DNA of 53,671 nucleotides, taken from the NCBI GenBank assembly GCA_009842205.1, contig VYFX01000047.1, forward strand, positions 1-53,671, read 5' to 3'. Under the pieces are notes generated by a model. The model was given only the letters and a program-made list of their open reading frames with translations, ran no database searches and was not told the origin of the DNA. The translations under genes and the position numbers were made by a program. Positions 17,861-25,695 of the stretch are shown here, piece after piece (positions within the stretch are counted from its first letter, which is position 1; every line of letters starts with the position of its first letter). The DNA comes from Paracoccaceae bacterium (lineage in GTDB: Bacteria; Pseudomonadota; Alphaproteobacteria; Rhodobacterales; Rhodobacteraceae).

Positions 17861-18526
17861 TTACTTCAACCTCCCTAATTCTCTGTCCAGAAAATGTGTG
17901 GCAACACCCAACCCAACTGGTGAAATACTATGTTCAGCCCCCTTGGAGGTATAGGTATACACCTGGAAATCGTTTTGGGTAAGATTCTTTTCAGCCGCTG
18001 TCAACTCATCATATGGTACGACAGGATCATCCTCATCATGGACAAGTAAAACTGGCGGACGATATTTGATATCCCCATTATTGTTGTAAGGAAACAGTAA
18101 CCTGCCTGAAAATCCTGCAACTCCTGCCAGCTTGTAGGAACATTTCGGGGCGTATTCCAGCGATAGCATTGTTCCCTGGGAAAAACCGAAAAGGGCTATT
18201 TTTTCCGGTGCAATAGTATTTTCCTTTGAAACATCCGAAATCATCTTGTCAAGGGCCGTAAGGGATTCCTGCAAGGTACGGCCAACTTCAATTGCCGAGG
18301 CACCATCATAGGTCGGGATTGAAAACCACTGAAACCCATCCTTGTTGATCGGACAGACCTGAGGACCATCCGGTGCCAGAAAAAGAGTATCCGGAAGGGA
18401 TGAGCTCATATGCTCTGAAAGATTCAAAAGATCCTTTCCATTTGCACCATAGCCATGAAGAAATATAACGATATTCCGGGTATTGCCTGACTTTGGCTCA
18501 CTTCTTTCTATGTTCAATTTTACCAT
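17861..18526 (-). CDS. alpha/beta hydrolase, carboxylesterase/phospholipase family
   Basis: This 221-residue alpha/beta hydrolase resembles small bacterial carboxylesterases or lysophospholipases (the YpfH type). The catalytic Ser lies in GFSQGTML, the Asp in VHDEDDPVVPY and the His in GAEHSISP. The oxyanion region is FLHGYGANGKD. I chose the start at 18526, MVKLNIERSEP, because it overlaps the stop of the upstream glycosylase gene by one base (TAATG) and the family begins there. An in-frame extension to 18607 would lie inside that gene. Substrate unknown. Confidence 0.87.
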   Translation of the reverse strand: MVKLNIERSEPKSGNTRNIVIFLHGYGANGKDLLNLSEHMSSSLPDTLFLAPDGPQVCPINKDGFQWFSIPTYDGASAIEVGRTLQESLTALDKMISDVSKENTIAPEKIALFGFSQGTMLSLEYAPKCSYKLAGVAGFSGRLLFPYNNNGDIKYRPPVLLVHDEDDPVVPYDELTAAEKNLTQNDFQVYTYTSKGAEHSISPVGLGVATHFLDRELGRLK

Positions 18527-19158
18527 TAACGAACGCCCTCCCGGCTTTTTTCTACCCTGTAATAGGCCCAAAGCAACCTTGCAGCCACACTTCTCCAGGG
18601 TGACCAATTTTCGGCCATAATCCTCAAATCCTTTTCTGTTGGTCGATCAGGGAGTTCAAAGAGTAATTTTGCACTTTCCTGCAAGGCCAAGTCACCGGCT
18701 GCAATCACATCTCTTTTTCCCATCGAAAACATTAAATATATTTCCGAAGTCCAAATACCAATACCGGGAATGGCTGTAAGTTTTTGAATTACCTCATTGT
18801 CAGGTAATGTATGGAGTACCTTGTAATTTAAATCACTCGTTGCCAAGGCAGTTATATATCGAGCTTTTTGTCTTGATACCCCACATGCCCTGAGCTCTTC
18901 CTCCGTGGCCTTTGATAACTTGTGTTGGTCCTTGTAACCTGCTTTCCCCAACCTTTCGCTGATGGCATTGGCCGAAGCTACCGAAACCTGTTGGCTTAGA
19001 ATCATTTCCAGTAGGGCATTGAACCCTCCTTCCCTCCTTCGAAGAGGAATTTCACCTGAAACTGCCCTTGCCCTGGCAAATTTTGGTTCAATCTTTGCCA
19101 GGTAATCCAAACCTTCCCGAATGTCCTCCTGGGTTTCTATCATCTGGCTGTTTGCCAT
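18526..19158 (-). CDS. DNA-3-methyladenine glycosylase II-like (AlkA, HhH-GPD)
   Basis: This HhH-GPD superfamily glycosylase excises alkylated bases from DNA. The helix-hairpin-helix region TAIPGIGIWTSEIYLMFSMG and the catalytic Asp in IAAGDLALQ are visible in the C-terminal half, and EMILSQQVSVASANAISERL is typical of the family. The chosen start is the ATG at 19158, after AGGGACTAGGG; a TTG at 19188 would add ten residues. The stop overlaps the start of the esterase gene. At 210 residues it resembles the short AlkA forms without the N-terminal regulatory domain of E. coli AlkA. Confidence 0.87.
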   Translation of the reverse strand: MANSQMIETQEDIREGLDYLAKIEPKFARARAVSGEIPLRRREGGFNALLEMILSQQVSVASANAISERLGKAGYKDQHKLSKATEEELRACGVSRQKARYITALATSDLNYKVLHTLPDNEVIQKLTAIPGIGIWTSEIYLMFSMGKRDVIAAGDLALQESAKLLFELPDRPTEKDLRIMAENWSPWRSVAARLLWAYYRVEKSREGVR

Positions 19159-19307
19159 AACTATCCCTAGTCCCTTTAAACAATGCAAATTACATTCTGG
19201 TTTAATTTGTCATTTATTTTATTATTTCAACACTCGTGGTAGTTGGAGTTTAACCTCTGTCCTGTATGATTGATTTTTTGCTTTTGAAAAATTGGAAAGT
19301 CGAGTGA

Positions 19308-20522
19308 ATGCATCTCAAAAGAGAATATAAAAACGTTTTGGTTATAGTAATCGCACAGGCAATAGTCGGTGCTCAATTACCGATTGCCGTTACCATCATG
19401 GGTTTGGCAGGACAAAATCTGGCATCCAATCTATGCTGGGCAACCTTGCCTATTTCGCTCATGGTTTTCGGTTCAATGACCACAGCCCCTTGGCTTGGAA
19501 TCGTGATGCAGAAATTTGGCCGTAGAATTGGTTTCTGGTGCGGTTGCATAGGCGGACTGATTGGTGGGTGTATTGGTTATTATGCTCTTTATATTTCCTC
19601 GTTCGAACTCTTTTTGGTTGGTGCATATTTCACCGGGATTTACATGTCCACCAACGGGTTTCTCAGGTTTGCTGCAGCCGATACGGCAAGTCCTGCATTT
19701 CGACCCAAGGCTGTATCCTATGCCTTGGCAGGTGGTTTGTTTGCAGCTATAATCGGTCCACAATTGGTCAAGGTAACCTACGAGGTTGGGGCGCAACAGT
19801 ATATGGGGACCTATGTTGCCGTCATGGTAGTGAACCTTCTGGGCTTTATTATTTTTACCTTCCTTGACATTCCTAAAATCGAAAAGGATACCCAGCAGGT
19901 TGTAGTAGAAAAATCCTATTTTGATTTCCTGAAAAACCCGACCATACTGGTTGCCATAATTTGTGGCAGTGTTTCCTATGCCTTGATGAACCTGGTCATG
20001 ACTTCAACCCCTCTAGCTGTAGTTGGTACAGGTCATTCACATCATAGCGCAGCCAACATAGTTTCAGCACACGTTCTCGCCATGTTCATACCATCCTTCT
20101 TTACAGGACACTTGATTGCCAAGTTTGGTGCAGAAAGAATAGTTTCCTGTGGTTTGGCCATTCTTACGTTCTCAGGTGTGGTTGGCCTTATGGGTATAGA
20201 TCTGGGGCACTTCTATCTGGCCCTTATCCTTCTTGGCTTGGGGTGGAATTTTGGCTTTATTGGAGCCACCAACTTGCTACTGACAACCCACAAGCCTCAC
20301 GAAAGGGGTAAGGTCCAGGGACTCAATGATTTCCTTGTTTTTGGATCGGTTACCATCGCCTCCCTGACCTCGGGCACACTCATGAATTGTACGGGAGGCA
20401 CTGCACAAGAAGGTTGGTCGGCCGTTAATTGGGCAATGGTTCCCTTTCTAATACTTGCCGCAGGTTCCCTGATCTGGCTGCAGGGCCACAAGAAAAAATC
20501 CAGAGTAGTTGAAAGTACCTAG
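19308..20522 (+). CDS. MFS transporter
   Basis: This 404-residue protein has about twelve hydrophobic segments arranged as a major facilitator superfamily carrier. The loop between segments 2 and 3 reads APWLGIVMQKFGRRIGFWCG, a fair match to the MFS motif. The second half has GHLIAKFGAERIVSCGLAI in the equivalent place. The start is preceded by GGAAAG. Substrate cannot be inferred. The gene stands alone on the plus strand between two minus-strand blocks, and its stop codon overlaps that of cimA. Confidence 0.87.
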   Translation: MHLKREYKNVLVIVIAQAIVGAQLPIAVTIMGLAGQNLASNLCWATLPISLMVFGSMTTAPWLGIVMQKFGRRIGFWCGCIGGLIGGCIGYYALYISSFELFLVGAYFTGIYMSTNGFLRFAAADTASPAFRPKAVSYALAGGLFAAIIGPQLVKVTYEVGAQQYMGTYVAVMVVNLLGFIIFTFLDIPKIEKDTQQVVVEKSYFDFLKNPTILVAIICGSVSYALMNLVMTSTPLAVVGTGHSHHSAANIVSAHVLAMFIPSFFTGHLIAKFGAERIVSCGLAILTFSGVVGLMGIDLGHFYLALILLGLGWNFGFIGATNLLLTTHKPHERGKVQGLNDFLVFGSVTIASLTSGTLMNCTGGTAQEGWSAVNWAMVPFLILAAGSLIWLQGHKKKSRVVEST

Positions 20523-22243
20523 GAAACTGGGGTTAAAAAGGTATCTTTTTTTGGTTTGGTGCTGGATTTGGTTTCAATCAGTTCATCAATCAAACTGAAA
20601 TTATTAGCCAATAATTGTTCCGCTGTAGGTGCCTGGTCATAATCAAGTTTCCAGATAATGGCTTCAACCAGTGCTTCAAAGGAAGCTTCAATTATATTGG
20701 GTGAAACCCCAGCCGTAGCCCAAGTCAAGCCATCAGAATTGGTACATTCAATGACGACCCTGGTAACGGCCGAAGTACCAGCTCCACGAATTCTTACCTT
20801 GAAATCCACAAGCTTCATGTCGGAGATGTATTTCTGATATGGACCAAGGTCCCTCTGTAAAGCCTTGGACAGGGCATGAACAGGTCCGCTATCCAAATTG
20901 TCGGTCAACCCCTCGGATACGGATATCTTCCTCTCATTGCCAATTTTGATCACGACAACCGCTTCAGATTCACTTTTGGATATATTATCATTGAAGTGAT
21001 GGGATTCCACATTGACCCTGAATCTTTGAACCGTGAAATAATTCGAAAGCGTTCCCAGCATCCTTTTTACCAGCAACTGACAGGATTCCGGTGCGACATC
21101 ATAGGTGTATCCCTTGTCTTCTCGCAGCTTGATTTCATCAACAATTCTCCTGAGAGTATCATCATCAACTGTTTTCAAATCCACTCCCAATTCCTTCAAC
21201 CATGATCTCAAATGTGATCTACCGGCTTGGTTTGAAAGTGGAATTACTCTCTTGTTGCCAACATCTTCCGGGTCCACATGTTCATAGGTTGAAGGTTCCC
21301 TCAAAACTCCTGAACCATGCAGGCCAGCCTTATGTGCAAAGGCAGATGTGCCTACATAGGCTGCGTTTTTACTGGGAATTCTATCCAGAATATCATCCAG
21401 GAGCCTCGAAAGGTGCGTCAGTTTCTGGAGTTTCTCCAGGGTAACACCTGTATCATACAGAGATCTGTAGGGCTCCTTGAGTCTGAGATTGCCGATGATG
21501 GTTATCAAATTGGCATTACCGCATCGTTCACCGATACCATTGATGGTACCCTGAATATGCCTGGCACCGGCATCTATTGCTGCCAGGGAACCCGCAACGG
21601 CATTTTCGGTATCGTTGTGCGTGTGAATTCCCAACCTGTCGCCTGGAATACCATATTCGATTACAGCCTTTGTTGCCGTACCAATGTCCTTAGGAAGAGT
21701 ACCACCGTTTGTATCACATAATACAACCCATCTTGCTCCAGCCAAATAGGCTTCCTTAACGCAATCAAGAGCATATTTTTCATCGGAAAAATAGCCATCG
21801 AAGAAATGTTCGGCATCAAAAATAACTTCCTTGCCCTTGGCAACAAGGTGCTTAATTGATTGTCTGATATTGTCGAAGTTTTGTTCAAGGGTTATGCCAA
21901 GAGCTTTCTGTACATGAAACACGTGGGTCTTGCCCACAAGGCAAACTGTTTTCGTATTTGAGTTGACCAAACTAGCCAGATTTACGTCATTATCTGCTGA
22001 ATGATCTGCCCGCTTGGTCATCCCGAAGGCAGTGATTTGGGCATCCCTGGTTTCCGGGAGGTTCTCGAAATACTGCCGATCAGTTTCATTTGCACCGGTA
22101 AAACCTCCCTCGATGTAATCAATGCCAATATCATCAAGTTCCCTAGTAAGTTTTAACTTGTCCTCAAGCCCGAACAAAACCCCCAGGGTCTGTGCTCCAT
22201 CTCGGAGGGTCGTGTCATACAAATATATTCTTTCCTTACTCAT
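20519..22243 (-). CDS. cimA: citramalate synthase
   Basis: CimA makes (R)-citramalate from pyruvate and acetyl-CoA, a threonine-independent route to isoleucine. The 574-residue protein begins IYLYDTTLRDGAQTLGVLF, with the metal-binding DTTLRDG motif. It has IDYIEGGFTGANETD, the HTHNDTENAVAGSLAA metal site and the TINGIGERCGNANL motif typical of the long CimA clade rather than LeuA. The C-terminal third is the LeuA-type dimer and regulatory domain, where isoleucine feedback would act. It follows cysS by 26 bases on the same strand. Its TAG stop overlaps the TAG of the convergent MFS gene. Confidence 0.93.
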   Translation of the reverse strand: MSKERIYLYDTTLRDGAQTLGVLFGLEDKLKLTRELDDIGIDYIEGGFTGANETDRQYFENLPETRDAQITAFGMTKRADHSADNDVNLASLVNSNTKTVCLVGKTHVFHVQKALGITLEQNFDNIRQSIKHLVAKGKEVIFDAEHFFDGYFSDEKYALDCVKEAYLAGARWVVLCDTNGGTLPKDIGTATKAVIEYGIPGDRLGIHTHNDTENAVAGSLAAIDAGARHIQGTINGIGERCGNANLITIIGNLRLKEPYRSLYDTGVTLEKLQKLTHLSRLLDDILDRIPSKNAAYVGTSAFAHKAGLHGSGVLREPSTYEHVDPEDVGNKRVIPLSNQAGRSHLRSWLKELGVDLKTVDDDTLRRIVDEIKLREDKGYTYDVAPESCQLLVKRMLGTLSNYFTVQRFRVNVESHHFNDNISKSESEAVVVIKIGNERKISVSEGLTDNLDSGPVHALSKALQRDLGPYQKYISDMKLVDFKVRIRGAGTSAVTRVVIECTNSDGLTWATAGVSPNIIEASFEALVEAIIWKLDYDQAPTAEQLLANNFSLIDELIETKSSTKPKKDTFLTPVS

Positions 22244-22269
22244 AACTTTACCTTCTCATTGGAGAGGAA

Positions 22270-23712
22270 CTAAATCCCATCCTCATACCTGCTTTTCAGT
22301 GTTTCCAGCATTTTTGGATTGAAATTATTATCCAATTGCCATTTCGGTAATTCACCTCCCGATTGGTCTTGCAAAAGTACTCCGGCTTCACTCAGGGAGT
22401 TCCTGATTTCATCGGCCTTGGCAAAATCCCGTGTTTTTCTGCACTCTTCCCTGTACTCAAGTATTTGCACAAGACAATCGGCGAATTCCGTGATATCAAG
22501 GCCCGAATTGCCCAGAGCATTTATCTCCTGTTCACAAAGGCTTTCCAAACCCAAAAGGCTTAGCGATCCAAAAAGGGAATCCAATTCCTCTTTTCTGGCC
22601 AATTCATGAAGTTTTGACAATCCCTTGGGAATATTGAAATCGTTACAAACCGCTTCCAAGAAATCTGGATCCATCTTGGGTTCCAGATCACTTGACGCTG
22701 ATAAAATCCTGCGCCATCGGGCAACTATTTCGGTCGCTTCATGGACCTTGCTGTCTGTCCAGTCAATTTCTGAACGATAGTGGGTTCCCAGCATTACCAA
22801 CCGGATGACTTCTCCCGAAATACCCTTATCCATCAGATCCTTGATGGTAAAGAAATTCCCCAAGCTTTTTGCCATTTTCTGACCATTTACCCGGATCATG
22901 CCATTGTGCATCCAGTATCTGGCAAATTCCTCTTCGGGGTATATGGCATTGCTTTGTGCCAACTCATTTTCATGATGCGGGAAACAAAGGTCGGAACCAC
23001 CGCCATGGAGATCAAAAGTTGGTCCAAGCAATTCCGAACTCATGGCTGAACATTCGATGTGCCATCCGGGTCTTCCCCTTCCCCAGGGACTGGTCCAGCC
23101 GGGAAGATCATCACTTGATGGTTTCCAAAGGATAAAATCCAAGTCGTTTTTCTTGTATGGCGCAACTTCAATTCTTGCACCTGCCTTCATGGTTTCCAGA
23201 TTTCTTCTGGCTAGACGTCCGTATTGAAGTAAGGACGAAACATCAAAAAGAACATGCCCCTCGACCACATAACCGTTTCCATTGGATAATATATCCTTGA
23301 TCATGGAAATCATTTGTGGAATATAATCCGTTGCCCTAGGTTCATGGGTAGGAGCCAGATTCCCGAGAAAATGCATATCCTCATGATACCAGCCAATGGT
23401 TTCATCAGTAATTGACTTTATGATGGAAATGAGATCCCTCGCATCTCCATCTTCCCTTAAACTTTTGGCCCGATTGTTTATTTTGTCATCAATATCCGTG
23501 ATGTTCCTGACGTAGGTAACATTCTCCTTGCCATAAAAATATTGGAACAACCGATAGACAATATCAAAGGTAACTGCCGGTCTCGCATTACCAATATGTG
23601 CCCGATCATAAACCGTGGGACCACATACATATAGTCGAACGTTTTTAGGGTTCAGTGGTACAAATTTTTCTTTCCTACGAGTTTTCGTATTCCAGATGTG
23701 CAATGCCGTCAT
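22270..23712 (-). CDS. cysS: cysteinyl-tRNA synthetase
   Basis: CysRS charges tRNA-Cys. The 480-residue class I synthetase has the HIGH-type motif in CGPTVYDRAHIGNARP near residue 30, the GGGSDLCFPHHENELAQSNA zinc region with Cys and His residues, and the KMAKSLGNF signature (KMSKS-type, with Ala in the third place). The C-terminal DALR-like domain follows. Length is usual. It is upstream of cimA in a likely two-gene unit, and the IS relic starts about 170 bases upstream. Confidence 0.96.
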   Translation of the reverse strand: MTALHIWNTKTRRKEKFVPLNPKNVRLYVCGPTVYDRAHIGNARPAVTFDIVYRLFQYFYGKENVTYVRNITDIDDKINNRAKSLREDGDARDLISIIKSITDETIGWYHEDMHFLGNLAPTHEPRATDYIPQMISMIKDILSNGNGYVVEGHVLFDVSSLLQYGRLARRNLETMKAGARIEVAPYKKNDLDFILWKPSSDDLPGWTSPWGRGRPGWHIECSAMSSELLGPTFDLHGGGSDLCFPHHENELAQSNAIYPEEEFARYWMHNGMIRVNGQKMAKSLGNFFTIKDLMDKGISGEVIRLVMLGTHYRSEIDWTDSKVHEATEIVARWRRILSASSDLEPKMDPDFLEAVCNDFNIPKGLSKLHELARKEELDSLFGSLSLLGLESLCEQEINALGNSGLDITEFADCLVQILEYREECRKTRDFAKADEIRNSLSEAGVLLQDQSGGELPKWQLDNNFNPKMLETLKSRYEDGI

Positions 23713-23880
23713 ATCAAACCAAAAAGGGGCTGGTCCCTACGGCCCGAAAGAAAAATTTACTTGAATAGACAACGGGCCGACAGAGATGTCAACCGATAAT
23801 GCAAATGTATATTGTAAATACTTTCGTTGTCATGGGGCAACAAATTAGCAAACTTTATCAAGAAATCAAGTACAGTTACA

Positions 23881-23885
23881 AAATA
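23881..23885. repeat. left target-site duplication AAATA
   Basis: AAATA directly precedes the left end of the IS1380-like relic and is repeated right after its right end (25023-25027). Such a 5-bp direct repeat fits a target duplication made on insertion, although chance is possible in AT-rich DNA. Confidence 0.6.
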
Positions 23886-23898
23886 CCCTAATCGGCGA
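23886..23898 (+). repeat. left terminal inverted repeat of the IS relic
   Basis: CCCTAATCGGCGA pairs with the right-end repeat at 25010-25022 with one mismatch. A diverged copy of this end, CTCTGATCGGCAA, occurs at 41603. Confidence 0.75.
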
Positions 23899-24007
23899 GC
23901 TAAATCAAATTATTCGGTTCATTTATCATATCCGGCAATTATTTCCACCTGATTCGATTTCCCGGTTCAAAAAAAACGGTTTTTGACCTCCGTTTTCCTG
24001 ACCGGGA

Positions 24008-24914
24008 TCAAATTTTCCACCACCGGTGACCACTATTGGACCCTGATGCAATACCTGCACACACACCCTGCCCCTCCCGCTTGTCGGGTACCCTGTTTCG
24101 TTTCATTCGAGGGTGTCCGGCGTCGGTTCGACAACCGGCAAAATCAGATCTGCAATCTGAACAGCTTGTTCCAGCCTTCCTCCAATCGGCCATTCCCGGG
24201 AAAGGGTGGTGCACTTTTCAATCAACAATATTGGTGTATATTTAAACCGTTAGTGACAATCATGCCCGGTTCCGGACAGTATCCCATCAACGGCTGGTAT
24301 CCCTTCTCGAAGGGAACGGTCCCATTGGCTGCACGGTAGGTGGAAAGGCATTCCCGCTTGCCCGATGGAATGATGGTGGCATCAATGTCGATGGTCAGGT
24401 GGGTCAGGTTCTTCCTCTTCACCTGTCGGTGGATCATCGCCCTGTTGATCCGGTGCAATCTCTTCAATGCAACGGATGGCGGGGGAATCCAGGCCTCACC
24501 CCTGACCCGCCTTTTTCCGGCAGCCCCGTCATGGCAGCGTTCCAGCCAGTCACGGATCGAGCGGGGCGAGGGAAAGGTCCGTTTCCGTCCCCCGCGGTGA
24601 CGGCCGTCGAGTGTACACCTGCGACGGCCGAACAGGTGGGGTTCAACCTTCCCGACGATCCGGCAAAGGACACGGTCATCCTCGAGTCGGTCAATGTCCG
24701 AGACATGGTCAAACCCCAGAAGGTTCAACAACATGACGGCCAGAACCATCTGGCCGTCAAGCCAGCCCTGGGAACGGAGACGTTCACCGGGAAGCCTGTG
24801 GAGGATCTTCCCGTCGGAAAGGATCTTCAGGAACGGCAGGACACCGGCAAAGGGGGTCGTGTCCTGGAGGGGGGAAAATTCGGTCTTGATTGGAAAGGAT
24901 TTTTCAACTATCAT
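24008..24914 (-). pseudogene. IS1380-family transposase remnant
   Basis: From Met at 24914 the reading frame gives 231 residues that match the N-terminal half of IS1380 transposases. They include the region LRSQGWLDGQMVLAVMLLNLLGFD, the DIDRLEDDRVL segment, the LTHLTIDIDATIIPSGK segment with the first catalytic Asp residues, and FEKGYQPLMGYCPEPGMIVTNG. The frame stops at 24222 soon after this, just where the family continues with its central catalytic core. Frames further left give only fragments such as VCRYCIRV and EVKNRFFE near the C-terminal end. About half of a normal transposase is missing or frameshifted, so the gene is broken. Confidence 0.82.
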
Positions 24915-25009
24915 TATGTTCACCCGTTGGGTTGTTGTTGTATTGTCGTGATGATAGCAGGAAAATGCCGTCGTCACAAGGATCCAACGGGTTTATTTAT
25001 TTATTTTGA

Positions 25010-25022
25010 TCGCCGATCAGGG
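25010..25022 (-). repeat. right terminal inverted repeat of the IS relic
   Basis: Read on the minus strand it is CCCTGATCGGCGA, one mismatch from the left end. It marks the right border of the element. Confidence 0.75.
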
Positions 25023-25027
25023 AAATA
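25023..25027. repeat. right target-site duplication AAATA
   Basis: AAATA directly follows the right inverted repeat and copies the five bases left of the element. Confidence 0.6.
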
Positions 25028-25140
25028 TTACTCAATTGGAAATCTTTGTTCCAAATCACGCGATTACTTGATCCATTAAAATCAATTCCAAATCTGAAGT
25101 ATTAAATTTCAAGTTTTGAAACTTGATTGCATCCCTGATT

Positions 25141-25653
25141 TTACGCTCTTTGTTTTTCAGAATCTCCATTTCGAAATTCAAACCAATCAGGAACCTTTCG
25201 CCTTGTCCAATTCATATTAAAAAGAGCAGATTTTGATTTGTAATACTCCCGATAGCTTTCAATTGGACAAGTGGTTTTGTATTCATCTGGAAGGGCTAGG
25301 GCAAAGGGTGTTAAATCCGCTTTCAAAATATTGTCGGGCATAATGGATAGGTTTTCCCGCAATTTTTGATCAGACAAGTGTGTTTTGTCGTATCTGTACC
25401 GATATTCGTCACACAAGCCCACAAAATGCTGATAATGCCATTGATAGTTGCCACTTGTTTCCATCGTCCAAATTGTGCATGGATGTTTTTGATGGGTGAT
25501 TTTGTAGAAATTTTCTTGGACGGTACTACTCTCCAGCAAACGATGAGCCGCGCAAAGCATTTGGGCAGATTCCAAGACCATTTTCACAACATGCTTATCG
25601 CACTGGTATTGTGCTGCAACAAGGGGATCAGAATCCAGACAAAATATATTCAT
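25141..25653 (-). CDS. phage-like conserved protein (CDKH motif)
   Basis: This 170-residue protein begins MNIFCLDSDPLVAAQYQCDK, then HVVKMVLESAQMLCAAHRLL. I recognise this pattern from uncharacterised proteins common in marine phages (MNIFVLD, CDKHVVKM and ETAQ motifs), some annotated as pyrimidine-dimer glycosylase, an annotation I would not trust. Conserved later stretches are HPCTIWTMETSGNYQWHYQH, YRYGKTH-like YRYDKTH, and LPDEYK. It lies 42 bases downstream of uvrA on the same strand and just right of the IS relic. A repair-related role is possible but unproven. Confidence 0.7.
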   Translation of the reverse strand: MNIFCLDSDPLVAAQYQCDKHVVKMVLESAQMLCAAHRLLESSTVQENFYKITHQKHPCTIWTMETSGNYQWHYQHFVGLCDEYRYRYDKTHLSDQKLRENLSIMPDNILKADLTPFALALPDEYKTTCPIESYREYYKSKSALFNMNWTRRKVPDWFEFRNGDSEKQRA

Positions 25654-25695
25654 TCCAACCTAAATTCAGTTCCCTCTATATCTCAAGATTCAGCA

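Larger units (their letters stand above)
23886..25022 (-). mobile_element. internally deleted IS1380-like insertion sequence
   Basis: The element is bounded by imperfect inverted repeats: CCCTAATCGGCGA on the left and, as reverse complement on the right, CCCTGATCGGCGA (12 of 13 bases match). AAATA flanks both sides. It spans 1137 bp, less than the roughly 1.6-1.7 kb usual for IS1380 members. It holds the N-terminal half of a transposase and a decayed C-terminal part. The transposase half is visibly richer in G and C than the surrounding genes, a sign of recent origin elsewhere. It is probably immobile without a helper transposase. Confidence 0.82.
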
